Part shown: one piece after another, positions 24,414 through 30,479 of the stretch
Position numbering within the stretch: the stretch's first letter is position 1
Layout: the number at the start of each line of letters is the position of its first letter
Virus record (IMG/VR): IMGVR_UViG_3300037134_000092
Span: 1-47,701 of that record
Direction: 5' to 3' (one strand)
Length of the DNA stretch: 47,701 nucleotides
From: a virus
Program-made: the position numbers and the translations under genes
The notes under the pieces: generated by a model
What the model was told of the DNA's origin: nothing
What the model saw: the letters and a program-made list of their open reading frames with translations, nothing else
Database searches by the model: none

Positions 24414-25052
24414 ATGGCATCTTACGGACGTAACTTCGAATTCCGCATCCCTCCGAAGCCAGAGGCCAGGGCGGGCCGTTTCATTAGCCCCGCAACTGCA
24501 CTTTCTGGTTCTGGTAGTGGTGGTGGTTCAGGTGCTGGTGGGTCTCCCACTGGCGCCGTCGGGCTGCTCCCCATAGGCGTTCCTGTCGTAGCGGATCTTA
24601 CCGCTGGTCAGGACGCTCAGGGTGCTCAGTATGTCAAGCTTGCTACGGCAGGTGAGACCACAACTTCTGTGGGCGTCTTCGGGTTGCTCATGTTCGAATA
24701 CGGTCCTGCGGCTTTCGCCCTGACCGATCCGTACATGACTACCTATTCCGATCTCGGAATAGTCCCGCCGAACGTTTACTGCCTCGTTATAGCCGGCGAT
24801 CCGGCAACGAAGATCGTTCTGCGTAACACCTTGGCTTTCTCCTTCTTGGGTCAGCGTAACTACGCTGGTCGGACCATGGTGAACGGTCTCGGTGCTACAC
24901 CGGATGTCACTGCCGGGGACTATCTGGTCCCGGGTGCTGGCGACGATGCCGATGGCTACTGGGAATCAACCGGTACTGCCGCAGGCGCATGGGCTGTCAT
25001 TACTCACGTAGATTCTGCAAGGGCCGAAGTCGAAGCTCGGCTGCTCTTCTGA
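24414..25052 (+). CDS. Capsid decoration/stabilisation protein
   Basis: 212 residues with GAGGAGGG before the ATG. A Gly-Ser linker (SGSGSGGGSGAGGSP, about 31-45) separates an N-terminal arm from a beta-rich domain (LLPIGVPVVADLTAG; GDYLVPGAGDDADGYWE; AVITHVDSARAEVEARLLF). This resembles lambda gpD-like head fibre/decoration proteins and stands just before the major capsid gene. Strong expression is likely, but homology is by pattern only. Confidence 0.6.
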   Translation: MASYGRNFEFRIPPKPEARAGRFISPATALSGSGSGGGSGAGGSPTGAVGLLPIGVPVVADLTAGQDAQGAQYVKLATAGETTTSVGVFGLLMFEYGPAAFALTDPYMTTYSDLGIVPPNVYCLVIAGDPATKIVLRNTLAFSFLGQRNYAGRTMVNGLGATPDVTAGDYLVPGAGDDADGYWESTGTAAGAWAVITHVDSARAEVEARLLF

Positions 25053-25068
25053 AAGGGGGGGGCTAAAA

Positions 25069-26052
25069 ATGACCAAAGTACTTATGGACAACAAGGGCCG
25101 CTCTCTTGAAGATAGGCGTGTCTGGGAAATCCAGAAGAAACAGCTTAATGAGATCGCTCGTGACAACTGGGACGATCCGTCCTGGCGTCGGGAGATGGCT
25201 CAGGAGCTGACCGAAACCATTTACTTGGGCTTCGAGCATGAGAATCTGCTCGGCTACATGACCCAGGTCGAGAATGCCGACTTCGACGAGCGTGTGTTCG
25301 TGAAGGAAGTCAGAGGTCTTCGGGCCTTCTTCGTAGCCCGTGGTGGCTATATCGAGTCCAGCTCGGTTCACTCCGAGGTGTTCGAGATTACTCGTGAGAC
25401 CGTAGGGTTCCACGTTTACGAAGAGGAAGACAAGCTGCGCACGAACTTCGCCGAAACTCAGGCGACGCTCGTGGAACTGGGTGTCCAGCGTTTGGACGCC
25501 ACAGTCAACAGCTGGTTCTTCACCGGTCTGCAGGCTGCAGTTCCCTCGGGTGCACCTAACTACCACCTCGTCGATGACCTGTCTACTTCAGGTCTTGGAC
25601 TCGTCAACACTGCGTTGACGGCCGTCCGTGACGTGTCTCGTGACTGGGAAGTTGCGATAGTAGGTCGTAGCACGATGACCGACCAGATTGTGAATGCCCT
25701 GTTGGGCATTGGCACTCAGGGCGGTGCCGGGTTCTTCCCGGAGACCAATGAAGCCCTGCTCCGTCGGGGCGTTCTCGGGGTCTATCGTGGTGCCCAAATC
25801 ATCTCGCTGAAGAACTACCTCGATGACACTGGGGTGCCGTACTTCCCAGCCAACGAGCTCTGGGTCATCGGCCGGGACGCAAGTAAATTTGCGTTTTTTG
25901 GGGGACTTTTGTCGAAGGAATGGATAGAAAATGCTGCTTGGGAGTGGCATTATCTGGCTCGGCGTGACGCCGGCTTCGTAGTCCATCGTCCCCTGCGTTC
26001 CGCTCGTATCGTCGACAGCTCGATAGCGCCGTACACGGTTATCGCTGAGTGA
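25069..26052 (+). CDS. Major capsid protein (HK97 fold)
   Basis: 327 residues with AAAGGGGGGG upstream. An N-terminal charged arm (RRVWEIQKKQLNEIARDN) precedes the E-loop/P-domain pattern. SVHSEVFEITRETVGFHVYEE, a GVQRLDATVNSWFF helix and an A-domain (WEVAIVGRSTMTDQIVNALLG; LGVYRGAQIISLKNYLDD) follow, and RIVDSSIAPYTVI ends it. No separate delta domain, because a scaffold gene is present. A strong terminator follows immediately, fitting high expression. Confidence 0.82.
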   Translation: MTKVLMDNKGRSLEDRRVWEIQKKQLNEIARDNWDDPSWRREMAQELTETIYLGFEHENLLGYMTQVENADFDERVFVKEVRGLRAFFVARGGYIESSSVHSEVFEITRETVGFHVYEEEDKLRTNFAETQATLVELGVQRLDATVNSWFFTGLQAAVPSGAPNYHLVDDLSTSGLGLVNTALTAVRDVSRDWEVAIVGRSTMTDQIVNALLGIGTQGGAGFFPETNEALLRRGVLGVYRGAQIISLKNYLDDTGVPYFPANELWVIGRDASKFAFFGGLLSKEWIENAAWEWHYLARRDAGFVVHRPLRSARIVDSSIAPYTVIAE

Positions 26053-26080
26053 GCTAGACTCACCAAGCTGTCCAGTAGTA

Positions 26081-26119
26081 AAGAAGAGGGCCCCCAATAG
26101 GTACGGGGGTCCTCTTCTT
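26081..26119 (+). terminator. Strong hairpin terminator after the capsid gene
   Basis: A 15-bp stem (26081-26095 with 26105-26119; AAGAAGAGG...CCCCC against GGGGG...CCTCTTCTT, one G-T pair) with a 9-nt loop. It is followed by GTTGCCT rather than a T run, as in many high-GC terminators. Confidence 0.8.
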
Positions 26120-26132
26120 GTTGCCTACTGAC

Positions 26133-26160
26133 TTGACACTCGCTCTGGATGGTGTACTCT
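26133..26160 (+). promoter_or_regulatory. Promoter TTGACA-16-TACTCT, leaderless
   Basis: TTGACA (26133-26138) and TACTCT (26155-26160) lie right behind the terminator. The ATG at 26168 is 7 nt after the -10, so the transcript probably begins at or just before the start codon. Confidence 0.65.
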
Positions 26161-26167
26161 GGAGCAT

Positions 26168-26365
26168 ATGCCATACCAGAAGTCGGGCCAGAATTGTATT
26201 TCGTGCGGCAAGCCTAAGCCACCGGGGATGGGTCGAGGTCGTAAGACCTGTTCGGAGGCATGCCAGGAGGCGGTCTATCAGGCGAGGTTGGACTTCAATC
26301 AGACGTGGCGTCGAGAACACCAGCGTCCGGGAATGGACCTGCGCGGCCTGCGGCGTCACGCATGA
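26168..26365 (+). CDS. Zinc-finger protein truncated by TnpB fragment
   Basis: 65 residues from a leaderless [15 protein letters not shown] with [22 protein letters not shown] (C10, C13, C28, C32) is a zinc knuckle like those at the N termini of phage homing endonucleases. From about residue 53 ([13 protein letters not shown]) the frame reads out-of-frame TnpB sequence, so the native C terminus is missing. Probably the remains of a longer phage gene disrupted by an IS200/IS605-type element. Confidence 0.6.
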   Translation: MPYQKSGQNCISCGKPKPPGMGRGRKTCSEACQEAVYQARLDFNQTWRREHQRPGMDLRGLRRHA

Positions 26366-26501
26366 CCGGGACGTGAACGCGGCCCGGAACATCCTCGCCC
26401 TGGGACGCAGGGAGAGACTAAACGCCTGCGGAGGCGACGTAAGACCACTGCTTGCGGTGGCAGATGCCAGCGAAACAGGAAGCCTCAGAGGTGCCGCGTG
26501 A
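26325..26501 (+). pseudogene. 3' fragment of IS200/IS605-type tnpB
   Basis: In the +1 frame relative to the zinc-finger gene the sequence encodes [18 protein letters not shown] followed by [20 protein letters not shown] and ends ETGSLRGAA. This is the signature C terminus of TnpB: the CxxCG zinc knuckle, the [12 protein letters not shown] helix with its last RuvC Asp, and the 'LNACGG' tail typical of actinobacterial copies. Everything upstream (the RuvC I/II and WED/REC parts) is absent. The retained segment plus the right end below is exactly where omega/reRNA is encoded in intact elements. Confidence 0.8.
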
Positions 26502-26548
26502 CGCGGCACGGGCTGAATCCCCGTCCTTCAGGGCGGGGAGCGCGTCAA
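26491..26548 (+). mobile_element. IS200/IS605-type right end with two hairpins
   Basis: GTGCCGCG (26491-26498) and CGCGGCAC (26502-26509) pair perfectly around TGA, the tnpB stop codon. CCCCGTCC (26519-26526) pairs with GGGCGGGG (26531-26538) around TTCA. GAGCGCGTCAA follows, resembling the terminal sequence of actinobacterial TnpB elements, with the boundary probably after GTCAA (26544-26548). ATGTCT/AGACAT just beyond forms another small hairpin. Confidence 0.65.
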
Positions 26549-26598
26549 TGTCTGCTCAGACATGATACCATCACGACCGACACTATCAACATGGACAA

Positions 26599-26656
26599 CC
26601 TGCAACCAACCCCCCGACCGCCTGGTGGCAGCGGCGCTGGCTGAGCTGGTTGCAGG
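26599..26656 (+). other. Inverted repeat with inner hairpin next to tRNA-Pro
   Basis: CCTGCAACC (26599-26607) and GGTTGCAGG (26648-26656) form a perfect 9-bp stem enclosing 40 nt that includes CAGC-GGC-GCTG. At 58 nt it is too short for a tRNA. It could be a degenerate tRNA or a processing structure before tRNA-Pro. Confidence 0.35.
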
Positions 26657-26671
26657 GCGCCGCTTGTGCCT

Positions 26672-26743
26672 CAGGTACAAGTCGCGGGGTGTGACGCTGG
26701 TTTTGGAAACCAGAAGCGCCGGGTCCGACCCCCGGGTACCTGA
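26672..26743 (+). tRNA. tRNA-Pro (anticodon TGG), CCA encoded
   Basis: Acceptor CAGGTAC/GTACCTG, D arm GTCG-CGGGGTG-TGAC, anticodon stem CTGGT/ACCAG with loop TTTGGAA, T arm CCGGG-TCCGACC-CCCGG and discriminator A, followed by CCA (26744-26746). The T loop is TCCGACC instead of TTC-. All stems pair. Confidence 0.85.
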
Positions 26744-26827
26744 CCAAAAGTAACGTCAGCATCGAACTATTACGATGCCTCTCCTGGGTCTCCGATACTT
26801 TGACTACAAGCAACCATAGGAGATCTA

Positions 26828-27367
26828 ATGCCATCCGTTAAGAATTTCAATCTGCCCCCCGAGATAGCGACAGACGTCGAGCAGTGGCAGAGTACCGTTT
26901 TGGGCGATACCTACGTGAAGCGCCTGGATGCCTTCGGCAACGTTTCAAGCCAGAGGGTGACGGCCAAGAAAATCTTCTCGGTTACCCCGTTGGAACGCCG
27001 GCTTCATCAGCAGGGATGTGTTTCTGCGGATCTTGATCCCTACCTCAACGGACGTCTCCAGCCGGTTAAGCTAATCGACAGCGAGCCGGACACGGCCGTC
27101 CTGCAGGCCATGCCCAATGCTCTGTCGGAGACGGCCATGAAAGCGTTGTTCCATAGCCAGCTTCCGACGTTCACTACCAAGGTCCAGGCCATTACCAACA
27201 CGGCTACCCTGGAACGTTTGAAGGAAGTTGCCCAGTCCATCGACGCCAAGTTTAGTCAGGTTGCTGTGATTGACGCCCGGCTGGACGTTGTTTCGGGGAA
27301 GGGAACATTCAGCAAGGTGCAGGTTGGAGAAGACGTGGCTCACAAGGCTGGTGTCGCTCTTCCCTGA
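26828..27367 (+). CDS. Hypothetical protein of the accessory zone
   Basis: 179 residues; AGGAG sits 7 nt before ATG. N-terminal NLPPEIATDVEQWQSTVLGDTYVKRLDAFG and central FSVTPLERRLHQQGCVSADLD are polar. The rest is helical (AMKALFHSQLPTFTTKVQAITN; TLERLKEVAQSIDAKFSQV). No cysteine cluster or membrane helix. It follows tRNA-Pro and precedes the 27373 promoter. No family recognised; it could be a virion accessory protein given its place behind the capsid gene. Confidence 0.55.
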   Translation: MPSVKNFNLPPEIATDVEQWQSTVLGDTYVKRLDAFGNVSSQRVTAKKIFSVTPLERRLHQQGCVSADLDPYLNGRLQPVKLIDSEPDTAVLQAMPNALSETAMKALFHSQLPTFTTKVQAITNTATLERLKEVAQSIDAKFSQVAVIDARLDVVSGKGTFSKVQVGEDVAHKAGVALP

Positions 27368-27372
27368 GTGAC

Positions 27373-27401
27373 TTGATATTCCCTCGTGGGTGTGATACCT
27401 T
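27373..27401 (+). promoter_or_regulatory. Promoter TTGATA-17-TACCTT
   Basis: TTGATA (27373-27378), a 17-bp spacer and TACCTT (27396-27401) follow the stop of the previous gene. ATG 27409 is 7 nt after the -10 (again leaderless). The structured stretch to 27585 and thyX lie downstream. Confidence 0.55.
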
Positions 27402-27408
27402 CATTGCA

Positions 27409-27585
27409 ATGGCTCTTTACCTGTCGAGCGAGAGTCAGAGACTCGGTACCGGAGCGCGCAGGGTGCGTACGACAGCGCGTGGATCCTGGCTAACCGGAGG
27501 GTCGAATGGAGTGGTACGGACTGACGAGTCTCACATGCGGGGGTCGAGGGCCATGGTGCCTGGTACCCCCGCCTCTCCATGTTAA
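27409..27585 (+). other. Structured leader or 58-residue ORF before thyX
   Basis: From the leaderless ATG a 58-codon frame (MALYLSSESQRLGTGARRVR...) runs to TAA 27583, rich in Ser, Arg and Gly and unlike its neighbours. The same DNA is full of hairpins: GAGTC-AGA-GACTC (27431-27443), CGCGC/GCGCG (27456-27480), GACT-GACG-AGTC (27519-27530), and GCGGGGGT/ACCCCCGC (27537-27572) with a partial outer stem TGGAG..GG/CC..CTCCA. I favour a structured non-coding RNA or thyX leader over a protein, without certainty. Confidence 0.4.
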
Positions 27586-27601
27586 GAGCTAAGGAGCTGA
27601 C

Positions 27602-28450
27602 GTGACCGTTGCAAGTGCCAAGATCATTGCCGATTCCATCTCACCCAACGAGAGCCGGCTGATCACCCTTCAGGTCACCATACACAGGTTTGTCCTTTCA
27701 GAGTTCAATACCCATCGGGCCTTCTCCCGCAACTCGGCGTCGAGCCGGGCCATCCCTGTCAAGAAACAGATTGACCGGGTACTCAATGACCCTGCCATCC
27801 CCATCTCCTGGCCGCTAGAACAACCAGGGATGCAGGGAGGCGCCGAGTTGTCTACTAATCGAGACTACGCCATCAGGGAGTGGCTCATTGCCCGAGACCA
27901 CGCTGTTGAGTCCGTCAGACAACTGCAAGAGCTGGGAGTGCACAAGTCGATCACCAACCGTCTCCTGGAACCATGGATGTGGCAAGTAATTGTGTGTAGC
28001 AGCACTGAGTGGCAGAACTTTTTCGACCAGCGAGCGACAAGGTTCTCCCCTTTTGCCCAGCCCGAGATGCGGGCTGCAGCTGACGCAATGTTCGACGCCA
28101 TCGAGAGTTCTTCTCCTGTTCTAGTCCAACCAGGCGAGTGGCATCTGCCGTATGTGGATGAGGACGAATTCAACCTGTCAGATAAGGAAGATGGACCAGA
28201 GCTCGGCGAGTTGGAAATGGCCAAGATGTCCTCGGTGGCTCGATGTGCACGGGTCTCCACGTTGAACCAGGAAGGCAAGAGGGACTTAGACTCAGATCTG
28301 AAGCTGTATGACCGCCTGGCGAAGTCTGTACCTCCCCATGCCAGCCCACTTGAACACATAGCCACGCCGTTGGTAGACGGACCCCCGATGGGGAACTTCG
28401 CCGGCTGGCGTCAGTTGCGTCACATCGTTTTGAACAACGTTCAACCTTAG
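27602..28450 (+). CDS. thyX: Flavin-dependent thymidylate synthase ThyX
   Basis: 282 residues from GTG 27602 with AAGGAG upstream. Converts dUMP to dTMP using FAD, NADPH and methylene-tetrahydrofolate. The ThyX signature (RHRxxSxNExSxR) appears as THRAFSRNSASSR (about 38-50): the first Arg and the Glu of the usual motif are replaced, as in a phage subgroup of the family. WQNFFDQRA and ASPLEHIATP (His-rich active site) and a C-terminal FAGWRQLRH are also present. Length is at the upper end for ThyX. It supplies dTMP for phage DNA synthesis, or may use a modified substrate. Confidence 0.85.
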   Translation: MTVASAKIIADSISPNESRLITLQVTIHRFVLSEFNTHRAFSRNSASSRAIPVKKQIDRVLNDPAIPISWPLEQPGMQGGAELSTNRDYAIREWLIARDHAVESVRQLQELGVHKSITNRLLEPWMWQVIVCSSTEWQNFFDQRATRFSPFAQPEMRAAADAMFDAIESSSPVLVQPGEWHLPYVDEDEFNLSDKEDGPELGELEMAKMSSVARCARVSTLNQEGKRDLDSDLKLYDRLAKSVPPHASPLEHIATPLVDGPPMGNFAGWRQLRHIVLNNVQP

Positions 28451-28463
28451 AAAGGGGTCGACG

Positions 28464-28745
28464 GTGCTGGCAGGTGATGAAAGGTGTGTGAAGAGGATCT
28501 TGAATCTCGATCGAGCCGTTCTGTCCGAGGCCGTTGATGGCTGGCTGCAAACAACTGGATCGGCGAACTGGGGTCAGTCTTGTGATATCGTCAAGGCAGA
28601 CAACCGAGGCCCGGCTATCGAAATCATTCTGGACGCTCTGCTTGGTGTACTCGGGCACATGATCGCACCAGACCAGTTCCGTATTGACCGCAACCTGTTG
28701 CTGGAGAAGGTCGTCCGAGAGACAGCAGAGAAGTATCGGCAGTGA
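28464..28745 (+). CDS. Small hypothetical protein after thyX
   Basis: 93 residues from GTG 28464 with AAAGGGG upstream. Helical throughout (VKRILNLDRAVLSEAVDGWL; EIILDALLGVLGHMIA; RNLLLEKVVRETAEKYR). Co-transcribed with thyX by spacing (13 nt). No recognised family; similar small helical proteins often accompany nucleotide-metabolism genes in phages. Confidence 0.5.
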   Translation: MLAGDERCVKRILNLDRAVLSEAVDGWLQTTGSANWGQSCDIVKADNRGPAIEIILDALLGVLGHMIAPDQFRIDRNLLLEKVVRETAEKYRQ

Positions 28746-28836
28746 TGCCGATAAGACATTAGCACGGTAGAGGAGTCCGGTTGTCCCCGTCAGAGTCATA
28801 ATCCCGCCCGAGCCACTATAAACAGATAGGAGCCAT

Positions 28837-29103
28837 ATGACCATCATAGCCACCACACCACAGGTCCTTGCACCTGTCCAGCTCGCCCCTGAGGGCGCTC
28901 CGCAAACGCAGTTCACTGCCCCCGAATCCGAGGCTGTCGACGCCGCCCACCGGGCGCTCGGGGCGTGGCATACGGCCACGGGACTCCACGAGACCGACAT
29001 CCCGCCGGCCGGTGTGAACGTCTACGCTGATGGGGCTGATCCGTCCACCGCTGTGTGGACCCCAGCCGGACTGTTGGTTTCCGCCCCTGGACAGCACGAA
29101 TGA
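28837..29103 (+). CDS. Small hypothetical protein
   Basis: 88 residues, ATG with ATAGGAG upstream. Ala/Pro/Thr-rich (TPQVLAPVQLAPEGAPQTQF), then AAHRALGAWHTATGLHETD and VYADGADPSTAVWTPAGLL. Soluble, low-complexity in part. Its TGA overlaps the next gene. Codons are more C/G-rich than in neighbours, so it may be a recent arrival. Function unknown. Confidence 0.5.
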   Translation: MTIIATTPQVLAPVQLAPEGAPQTQFTAPESEAVDAAHRALGAWHTATGLHETDIPPAGVNVYADGADPSTAVWTPAGLLVSAPGQHE

Positions 29104-29255
29104 AAACGTTCATTCCTAAGGAACACGCTTTCCACAGTTGGGAGCGTGTGGATTCCTGGGTTGACACTGGTGGATCTCGGTGGGTTGAGGAGGTTTGTAA
29201 GAACTCCGAGCACAAAAAAGAGTGTGGTCAGCTTCGTCGTCGCCGGACCAGGTAA
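29100..29255 (+). CDS. Small basic protein
   Basis: 51 residues from ATG 29100, in ATGA with the previous stop. MKTFIPKEHAFHSWERVDSW is followed by EEVCKNSEHKKECGQ (two cysteines) and a strongly basic C terminus LRRRRTR. Probably nucleic-acid binding by composition. The frame's upstream extension is shadow of the previous gene. Confidence 0.45.
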   Translation: MKTFIPKEHAFHSWERVDSWVDTGGSRWVEEVCKNSEHKKECGQLRRRRTR

Positions 29256-29377
29256 GGTCCTTCTGAAGTAGAAGGGAGGTGGTCCCTGTCTCGGGAAAGC
29301 CCCCGCAAGTAGGCTTGACAGCTCGGAGAGACGAGCACCAGATACTTAGAAAGGTCCTTGGTTTAGGTGGTGATGAA

Positions 29378-29506
29378 ATGTTACTCCTTATTTTGCTGAT
29401 TATCCTGCTCTTTGCTTTCGCAGGCGGTGGGTTCGCCGTCCCCGCTCTCTGGGTCGTGGCCGTAATCGTGCTCGTCGCTCTGGTGGTTGTGGGCGTGCGT
29501 AGATAA
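29378..29506 (+). CDS. Tiny two-helix membrane protein (Lmo0937-like)
   Basis: 42 residues from ATG 29378 with AGGTGG 7 nt upstream. Nearly all hydrophobic: LLLILLIILLFAFAG, then ALWVVAVIVLVALVVVG, ending GVRR. Length and plan match small Lmo0937-type membrane proteins of bacteria, and would also suit a miniature holin. It is immediately followed by the tRNA pair. Confidence 0.55.
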   Translation: MLLLILLIILLFAFAGGGFAVPALWVVAVIVLVALVVVGVRR

Positions 29507-29516
29507 CTGAAGTCTT

Positions 29517-29589
29517 TTCCTCCTGGTGTAACCGGTAACACGTGCGCCTCTGGAGCGTGAGAGTCGAGGTTCGAAGCCTCGGGAGGAAG
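29517..29589 (+). tRNA. tRNA-Gln (anticodon CTG)
   Basis: Acceptor TTCCTCC/GGAGGAA, D arm GTGT-AACCGGTA-ACAC, anticodon stem TGCGC/GCGTG (two wobble pairs) with loop CTCTGGA, T arm CGAGG-TTCGAAG-CCTCG and discriminator G. CCA is not encoded. Confidence 0.85.
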
Positions 29590-29591
29590 CT

Positions 29592-29664
29592 GTGACCGAA
29601 GTGAATGGGGATACACGCTGCCCCGTGGAGGCGGAGATAGCCGGTTCGAGTCCGGTCGGTCACC
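29592..29664 (+). tRNA. tRNA-His (anticodon GTG), atypical
   Basis: Acceptor GTGACCG/CGGTCAC, D stem GTG/CAC, anticodon stem CTGCC/GGCGG with loop CCGTGGA, T arm GCCGG-TTCGAGT-CCGGT and discriminator C, followed by CCA (29665-29667). GTG-acceptor and C73 fit His identity. Odd points are C instead of T at position 33, a G-rich D loop, and T at -1. Confidence 0.7.
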
Positions 29665-29684
29665 CCATGGATCTGAGTACATCG

Positions 29685-29960
29685 TCCGAGGTAGTAATCG
29701 CGCCCGAGGTGGGTCATCATCGGTTCGATGAACTGGGCCCCGGGGATGACACGCCATGTCCTGTACTCAGGCGGGACGGCCACCCACAGCCCGCGCGCAG
29801 GAGAGAATACCCGGCCGCTTCGCGCCAACGGCTGCATCCGTACCCGGACATGCTCAGGCGGCACCTGCAGCAGCTGGGCGACCTCTTCGGTGCTCACGGC
29901 CAGCCGGCCGTGCGCGAGCAACGTGTCGAGTGCCTCTGCCGTCGTGTGGTGACCGGGCAT
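29685..29960 (-). pseudogene. Truncated AbiEi-like antitoxin (N-terminal winged-helix part)
   Basis: Read on the minus strand from ATG 29960 (AGGAGG 7 nt upstream), 92 residues match the N-terminal part of AbiEi-type antitoxins of type IV toxin-antitoxin systems. There is a winged helix (RLAVSTEEVAQLLQVPPEHV, RMQPLARSGRVFSPARGLWV), then PPEYRTWRVIPGAQFIEPMM and HLGRDYYLG. After 'YYLG' similarity stops, and the frame runs through the antisense of the two tRNAs into Arg-rich junk (stop near 29400). AbiEi proteins repress their own promoter through inverted repeats, and two such repeats lie upstream. No AbiEii toxin is present. The domain may still be a functional repressor. Confidence 0.75.
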
Positions 29961-29975
29961 CGAGTGCCTCCTCGC

Positions 29976-30001
29976 CCAAGGTAACGACCATCGTTACGTT
30001 G
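29976..30001. promoter_or_regulatory. Palindromic operator, copy 1
   Basis: GTAACGA-CCA-TCGTTAC (29981-29997), a perfect 7-bp inverted repeat, lies 20 bp before the AbiEi-like start codon. A 26-nt block around it is identical to copy 2. Confidence 0.8.
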
Positions 30002-30052
30002 GCCTACTGAATACTACACACGGTTGTCTCTGGTTGCCCAGCGATTGACGCG

Positions 30053-30078
30053 CCAAGGTAACGACCATCGTTACGTTG
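30053..30078. promoter_or_regulatory. Palindromic operator, copy 2
   Basis: The same 26-nt block with GTAACGA-CCA-TCGTTAC at 30058-30074, 77 bp from copy 1. On the minus strand TAGTAT (about 30016-30011) lies between the copies and could be the -10 of the AbiEi-like gene. TTGACG boxes (30045, 30076) face the HNH gene. Confidence 0.8.
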
Positions 30079-30176
30079 ACGCACCGACCACTGCTGGCGG
30101 GACGTCTCGCCGTTGACGCTGGAATGGCGATGCGAACCAGGCGGGTGCTCTCGGAGACCTTCCAGATCTGGGCTTT

Positions 30177-30452
30177 ATGCGTGCTTTTCAGACCAGAGAG
30201 GCCCGAGCCACGGTTACACTTAAAGACCTCCACCGTTTGTTGGTTCGTTTTGATTGGTGCTGTGCCTATTGTGGGAAAAAGCTCGACTTGGCGACTAAGG
30301 GTTCTCAGGCGTTGGAGTGGGACCACGTTGTTCCAATCTCCAGGGGTGGAAGACATTCAATAGGGAATCTTTTGCCGGCCTGTAGCTTCTGCAACCGGTC
30401 GAAGGGTAACAGATTTTTGGTAGAATGGAAACGCCGACCAACTTGCCGATAA
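30177..30452 (+). CDS. HNH endonuclease
   Basis: 91 residues. CAYCG (C29, C32), LEWDHVVPISRGG (D49, H50), SIGNLLPACSFCNRSKGNR (N64, C69, C72) form a complete beta-beta-alpha HNH site with a four-cysteine zinc. Free-standing HNH nucleases act in packaging or as homing enzymes. The ATG at 30177 has no Shine-Dalgarno and a TGA blocks extension beyond 30114, so the true start is uncertain. It stands directly before the connector gene at the right edge of the accessory zone. Confidence 0.82.
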   Translation: MRAFQTREARATVTLKDLHRLLVRFDWCCAYCGKKLDLATKGSQALEWDHVVPISRGGRHSIGNLLPACSFCNRSKGNRFLVEWKRRPTCR

Positions 30453-30479
30453 AGACAGAGAAGGTCTAGGAGGTGGGTC

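Noticed and set aside
26118-26324. N-terminal part of the 127-codon frame containing the TnpB tail
   Set aside because: It is the shadow of the zinc-finger gene and promoter; only residues from 26325 match TnpB.
29315-29346. TTGACA...GATACT as a promoter before the tiny membrane protein
   Set aside because: The spacer is 20 bp, outside the usual range; not supported.
29400-29684. C-terminal continuation of the AbiEi-like frame (to 186 residues)
   Set aside because: It is antisense to two tRNAs and a membrane gene and becomes Arg-rich; not a plausible native domain, so the call stops at the end of homology.
29592-29984. Plus-strand ORF of 130 codons across tRNA-His and the AbiEi region
   Set aside because: It reads through a tRNA and the antisense of the AbiEi-like domain, which has the better start signal and recognisable residues.
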